A stretch of 8,830 bases of DNA, from contig PLSZ01000456.1 of assembly GCA_003164305.1 (NCBI GenBank), forward strand, positions 8,806-17,635, read 5' to 3'. The position numbers and the translations under genes were made by a program. The notes under the pieces are model-generated. The model ran no database searches and was not told the origin of the DNA. It was given only the letters and a program-made list of their open reading frames with translations. Below, piece by piece: positions 6,427 through 8,830 of this stretch. The number at the start of each line of letters is the position of its first letter. The first letter of the stretch is position 1. The DNA comes from Acetobacteraceae bacterium (GTDB lineage Bacteria > Pseudomonadota > Alphaproteobacteria > Acetobacterales > Acetobacteraceae).

Positions 6427-6501
6427 CATTAATCGTTAGTTTTTCTTGCCTCACCTGTTAGTCTTGGTTAGAACAAACCAGGATCAAACAAGGCCCCGCC
6501 C
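6427..6501 (+). promoter_or_regulatory. Leader of the glycosyltransferase gene with repeated GTTAG and a small hairpin
   Basis: This AT-richer leader contrasts with its surroundings. CTAAC (6423-6427) pairs with GTTAG (6435-6439) and is followed by TTTTT (6440-6444), a weak terminator-like hairpin after the SRAP remnant. GTTAG recurs at 6458-6462 and 6468-6472 (positions to within 2 bases). CTTGGTT (6463-6469) can pair with AACCAGG (6476-6482) around a 6-nt loop, including one G-T pair. AAGG at 6490-6493 lies 8 nt before the ATG and is the likely ribosome binding site. Copy A keeps only the left half (TTGGTTAGAACA). The glycosyltransferase promoter probably lies here or inside the SRAP remnant; I cannot assign -35/-10 boxes. 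Confidence 0.4.
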
Positions 6502-7440
6502 ATGCTCGAACCATCCCAACTCCACGTCTTTACCGCCCGTTCCAATCCCCTCCTCTGGGCTTCCACCCACCGCAACTGGCTCCGTTTCGCCCGCGGCATG
6601 CTGGACGCCGGCGTCACCCTGACCGTCATCGAATGCGCGTTCGGCGAGGAAGGTCACCGCTGCGCCATGGACGGCGTACGCCACATTCCGGTGCGCGCCA
6701 AAACCCGCGTCTGGAACAAGGAAAACCTGCTGAACATCGGCGTTCACCGCACCCCTGAGGCGCAATACATCGCCTGGGTCGACGCCGACATCGTCTTCCG
6801 CCGCGACGATTGGGCGATGTCGGCGCTGCACGCGTTGCAGCACTACGACGTCATCCAGCCCTGGAGCGACGCCTACGATCTCGGTCCCAACGACGAGCAC
6901 ATCGCGCATCACCGCTCATTCTGCCGGCAATATTTCCATCGCCAGCCAATGATCGCGACCAAACAACCCTACTGGAACGGCAACGGCGGCGCCCACGTCT
7001 ACCCGCACTCCGGCTACGCCTGGGCCATGACCCGGCAGGCGTTCGACTGGGTCGGCGGGCTGTTCGAACTCGGCGGCATGGGTTCCGGCGATCACCACAT
7101 GTCGCTGGCGCTGATCGGCGAGGCCAACGTGTCGGTCCCGGCCGGCGTCGCCGACGCCTATCGCCGCGAGGTGAAGCGCTGGGAAGGCCGCGCGCTCCGT
7201 CACATCAACCGCAACATCGGCTACGTCCCCGGCACCATCGAGCATTTGTTCCATGGCCGCAAAACCGATCGCGGCTACCAGTCACGCTGGGACATGTTCA
7301 TCAAGCACGACTTCGATCCGTTGGAGGACCTGAAACGCAACGGCAACGGCGTGCTGGAATTCGCCTCCAACAAGCCGGAGTTGCGGCACGATTTCGACCT
7401 GTATTTGCAAAGCCGCAACGAGGACATCAATTCGCTGTGA
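6502..7440 (+). CDS. GT-A-fold glycosyltransferase-like protein, acceptor unknown
   Basis: Soluble protein of 312 aa with a GT-A-like layout. The N-terminal nucleotide-binding half has HVFTARSNPLLW (8-19) and GVTLTVIECAFG (37-48), then VWNKENLLNIG (70-80). A DxD motif, WVDADIVF (92-99, D94 and D96), should bind the metal and sugar nucleotide. The C-terminal half has QPWSDAYDLGPNDEH, YWNGNGGAHVYP (157-168), GYAWAMTRQAF (171-181), GSGDHHMSLAL (194-204) and HLFHGRKTDRGYQSRW (248-263), likely metal and acceptor residues. Similar proteins occur in bacteria and large phages in my recollection, with no known acceptor. There is no signal peptide or membrane segment, so it acts in the cytoplasm. All motifs damaged in the paralogue at 4072-4683 are intact here. 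Donor and acceptor cannot be deduced. Work with the upstream GT-C-like membrane protein on a surface glycan is inferred. Confidence 0.85.
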   Translation: MLEPSQLHVFTARSNPLLWASTHRNWLRFARGMLDAGVTLTVIECAFGEEGHRCAMDGVRHIPVRAKTRVWNKENLLNIGVHRTPEAQYIAWVDADIVFRRDDWAMSALHALQHYDVIQPWSDAYDLGPNDEHIAHHRSFCRQYFHRQPMIATKQPYWNGNGGAHVYPHSGYAWAMTRQAFDWVGGLFELGGMGSGDHHMSLALIGEANVSVPAGVADAYRREVKRWEGRALRHINRNIGYVPGTIEHLFHGRKTDRGYQSRWDMFIKHDFDPLEDLKRNGNGVLEFASNKPELRHDFDLYLQSRNEDINSL

Positions 7441-7782
7441 CGAGGGATGGCGTGCCAGGGCGGTGAGGCCGGGCCCCCGTGCGCCCCACGCCCGCTTTCT
7501 CACGAACCGACCCGCGATCTCTCGAACCTGAAACGTGGTGACGATGAGGCGCGGCGGTCCACGCTCCGCCGAGCCCAGGGCTGCCCGTCGAAACACCGCC
7601 GGCACGGCCCCACACCGGCGGGTTCCGGTCTCCCTCGGGCGCATCATCCGGAATGGACCTGTGACGGTGTGCACGGGGATCGGGCGAGACTCCCTGAATC
7701 TCCGTCGAATTTGTTGAGCTTTCGTCATATCCGCGATACGGTCCTCGCAATTCTCGCTGTATGCGAGACGGGGGAGCATACG
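7441..7782. other. Gene-free stretch downstream of the glycosyltransferase
   Basis: I see no supported gene in these 342 bp. Open frames cross it on both strands, but their products are rich in Arg, Pro, Gly and His with no family features, as expected for chance frames in GC-rich DNA. Near the right end, CTCGCA (7744-7749) and TGCGAG (7762-7767) form a 6-bp inverted repeat just before the Shine-Dalgarno of the next ORF. A promoter for that ORF should lie in 7690-7765, where the sequence is AT-richer (TTGTTGAGCTTTCGTCAT), but the boxes are not convincing. Confidence 0.5.
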
Positions 7783-8105
7783 ATGGTGAAAATTATCTTC
7801 GACAGCCGGTTGCTGTCGCTGGCGCGGTCGGATCGCAACCGGAACCGGCATTCCGCTCACCACCACGCGCCAAAGCTTCCAAGCTCGCTGTGGTATGAGG
7901 CGGGCACCTTGTGGCTTCTGGACCCCAGGAACCCGAAGGCGGAATCCCGATCGCCTTCGACAATATCTCGGCCTTCCGGCATTGCACCTACAATGACCCG
8001 TTCACGTCCCGCCTGATCCGGCAAACGTTCGCGACCGGCGACGGTCCCTACGGGGCCGGCTTCCAAACCGTGCGATGGCACGACGCCGACCTCGATTGGG
8101 CATGA
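7783..8105 (+). pseudogene. Unrecognised small gene, apparently frameshifted
   Basis: An ATG at 7783 follows an excellent Shine-Dalgarno (GGGGGAG, 7770-7776, 6-nt spacing) and opens MVKIIFDSRLLSLARSD...LWYEAGTLWLLDP with coding-like third positions. After about 7926 that frame loses its G/C third-position bias and ends at 8016. A second frame takes over the bias (EPEGGIPIAFDNISAFRHC, then GAGFQTVRWHDADLDW) and ends at TGA 8103-8105. One base missing from the run near 7923-7926 (GACCCCAGG) would join the two. Alternatively the second part may start at GTG 7911 as a separate small ORF. I do not recognise the family. The segment 7816-7870 (RNRNRHSAHHH) is of doubtful frame, so another lesion is possible there. 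Confidence 0.45.
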
Positions 8106-8332
8106 TCGCGACCATTCCGGCGACCGCGCGGTTCTGTCGCCAGTTCATCGAGTCGAGCCGTATCGGCGGGTTCCTGCCAGGCTCCTCGGCCTGCGTGCCG
8201 TATCCTCTCGCGAGCTATCAGAACGTCTCGGCTCAGGCACCCACGGGGAAGGTTGTGGCGAGCCCTGGCCTCTTGTCTGTCGCCGCCTGGCCCTCGGCCA
8301 CCCAATTCGAACAGTATATGTATGGCTTCTGA
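8102..8332 (+). CDS. Small ORF (76 aa), unknown, coupled to or part of the preceding broken gene
   Basis: The frame MIATIPATARFCRQFIESSRIGGFLPG to FEQYMYGF has about three quarters G/C at third positions, like real genes here. Its ATG overlaps the previous stop as ATGA (8102-8105), the usual arrangement for translational coupling. The alternative is that it is the C-terminal part of one 183-aa protein split by a second one-base loss at this point: 7783-8332 is 550 nt, and two restored bases would give 184 codons. There is no membrane segment or signal peptide, and I recognise no motif. Confidence 0.4.
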   Translation: MIATIPATARFCRQFIESSRIGGFLPGSSACVPYPLASYQNVSAQAPTGKVVASPGLLSVAAWPSATQFEQYMYGF

Positions 8333-8356
8333 CAACGCGCGCCGATGCCGATGTTC

Positions 8357-8374
8357 TCGCCGCGCGTGCGGCGA
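8357..8374 (+). terminator. Candidate hairpin after the small ORF
   Basis: TCGCCGC (8357-8363) pairs perfectly with GCGGCGA (8368-8374) around a 4-nt loop, 25 bp after the stop at 8332. The nearest T-run (GGGTTTT) comes about 10 nt after the stem, so a rho-independent terminator is only weakly supported. Confidence 0.3.
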
Positions 8375-8418
8375 CTGGCGGGTTTTCACGGCCTCACGCC
8401 TCGTCTTCGCGCGATAGC

Positions 8419-8516
8419 GCGTTTTCCGATCAGGGTTGCCGCCAGCGTCGCTATCCCGTCATGGCACTGCTCGAGCGATTGTCCGGTCAGGTGGGATCAA
8501 CCTGATCGGAAACCGC
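8419..8516. repeat. 98-bp inverted-repeat element, probably a dispersed palindromic repeat
   Basis: GCGTTTTCCGATCAGG (8419-8434) is the reverse complement of CCTGATCGGAAACCGC (8501-8516) with one mismatch (15 of 16). A second, competing stem is TCAGGT (8487-8492) with ACCTGA (8500-8505). The element sits in the non-coding gap between a plus-strand ORF and the 3' end of the minus-strand helicase gene, where it could fold in transcripts from either side. The CGATCAGGTTGATCC-type core looks to me like a dispersed repeat of alphaproteobacterial genomes, but that is memory and not a search result. The flanks 8333-8418 and 8517-8608 show no gene. Confidence 0.65.
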
Positions 8517-8608
8517 TCTGACGCCCCGCCCGGCCTCTGGCCCAAAACGCCGCACGACCTTGATTCGCATTTGCACGGCTGGGTGAAACCCGGCCTGACC
8601 ACCTGACC

Positions 8609-8830
8609 CTATGCCCGGATCAGATCCAGCAACGCCTCCTCGCTCAGCCGCGCGGCGGCCTCCGTCCCGTCCAGCAACTCGGTGGCGAGGTCGCGCTTGT
8701 CCCGGTGCAGCGCCAGGATGCGTTCTTCGATGCTGTCCTCCATGATCAGCCGATAGATCGTCACCGGCCGTTCCTGGCCGATCCGGTGTGCGCGATCCGA
8801 CGCCTGATCCTCCACCGCCGGGTTCCACCA
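8609..8830 (-). CDS. SNF2-family helicase, C-terminal fragment, cut by window edge
   Basis: The last 73 residues of a SNF2/Rad54-type DEAD/DEAH-box ATPase are visible: [19 protein letters not shown] (motif V-VI region with the arginine-finger DRAHRIGQ), then [20 protein letters not shown], an acidic/helical tail and a TAG stop at 8609-8611. These enzymes use ATP to move along double-stranded DNA and displace bound proteins, for example RNA polymerase for RapA-like members. The ending ([12 protein letters not shown]...[12 protein letters not shown]) is the usual one for bacterial SNF2 helicases, so the C-terminus looks complete. The start and helicase domain 1 lie beyond 8830. It converges with the plus-strand ORF at 8102-8332. 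Confidence 0.95.
   Translation of the reverse strand, partial: WWNPAVEDQASDRAHRIGQERPVTIYRLIMEDSIEERILALHRDKRDLATELLDGTEAAARLSEEALLDLIRA

Larger units (their letters stand above)
6181..7440 (+). repeat. Duplicated SRAP-glycosyltransferase module, copy B
   Basis: This is the second copy of the module at 3800-4683. It has the SRAP tail (6181-6426), a fuller leader (6427-6501) and the intact glycosyltransferase (6502-7440). It holds about 355 bp (6476-6830) that copy A has lost. Its left edge is the junction with the membrane-protein gene at about 6178-6183, and its right edge is the glycosyltransferase stop. Confidence 0.9.

Noticed and set aside
7447..8016. 189-codon plus-strand frame starting at 7447
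   Set aside because: No Shine-Dalgarno, odd composition before 7783, and third-position bias only from 7783 on; the ATG at 7783 is the likely start.
8487..8828. 113-codon minus-strand frame overlapping the helicase C-terminus
   Set aside because: The overlapping frame ending at 8609 carries unmistakable SNF2 motifs, so this one is a shadow.

Overview
The window is GC-rich (by eye well above 60%), with strongly G/C-biased third codon positions. Its proteins look proteobacterial, probably alphaproteobacterial (an Acetobacterales/Rhodospirillales-type genome is my guess, not shown). No transposase, integrase, tRNA, rRNA or CRISPR array is visible.

Left third, minus strand, read from right to left: a DUF433 antitoxin-like gene, a DUF5615 PIN-like toxin gene whose C-terminal tail has been pushed out of frame, a short-chain dehydrogenase (SDR), a PotF-type polyamine-binding protein, and the N-terminal half of a polyamine-type ABC ATPase that leaves the window at base 1. 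Neighbouring stops and starts overlap by 4 bp in two places (DUF433/DUF5615 and SDR/potF). The ATPase is separated from potF by 375 bp, most of it a 174-bp long palindrome built on the widespread 'accacggagaacac' dispersed repeat.

Middle, plus strand, 3386-7440: this is the most unusual part. An SRAP-domain gene (yedK/HMCES family) and a GT-A-like glycosyltransferase gene occur as a duplicated module. In copy A (3386-4683) the SRAP gene is intact and the glycosyltransferase is a pseudogene: its first 109 codons are deleted and it carries two compensating frameshifts. In copy B (6181-7440) the SRAP gene is reduced to its last 81 codons, with the active-site His replaced, and the glycosyltransferase is intact. 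Between the copies lies an intact multi-membrane-spanning protein that resembles GT-C glycosyltransferases. Its stop codon sits inside the first codons of the SRAP remnant. One SRAP, one GT-A-like enzyme and one GT-C-like membrane protein survive, which suggests a small cell-surface glycan locus beside a DNA-repair gene. The functional link is inference.

Right end: about 340 bp with no gene I can support, then a small frame-broken gene and a coupled 76-codon ORF (7783-8332) that I do not recognise. A 98-bp inverted-repeat element (8419-8516) follows, and then the C-terminus of a SNF2-family helicase on the minus strand running off the right edge.
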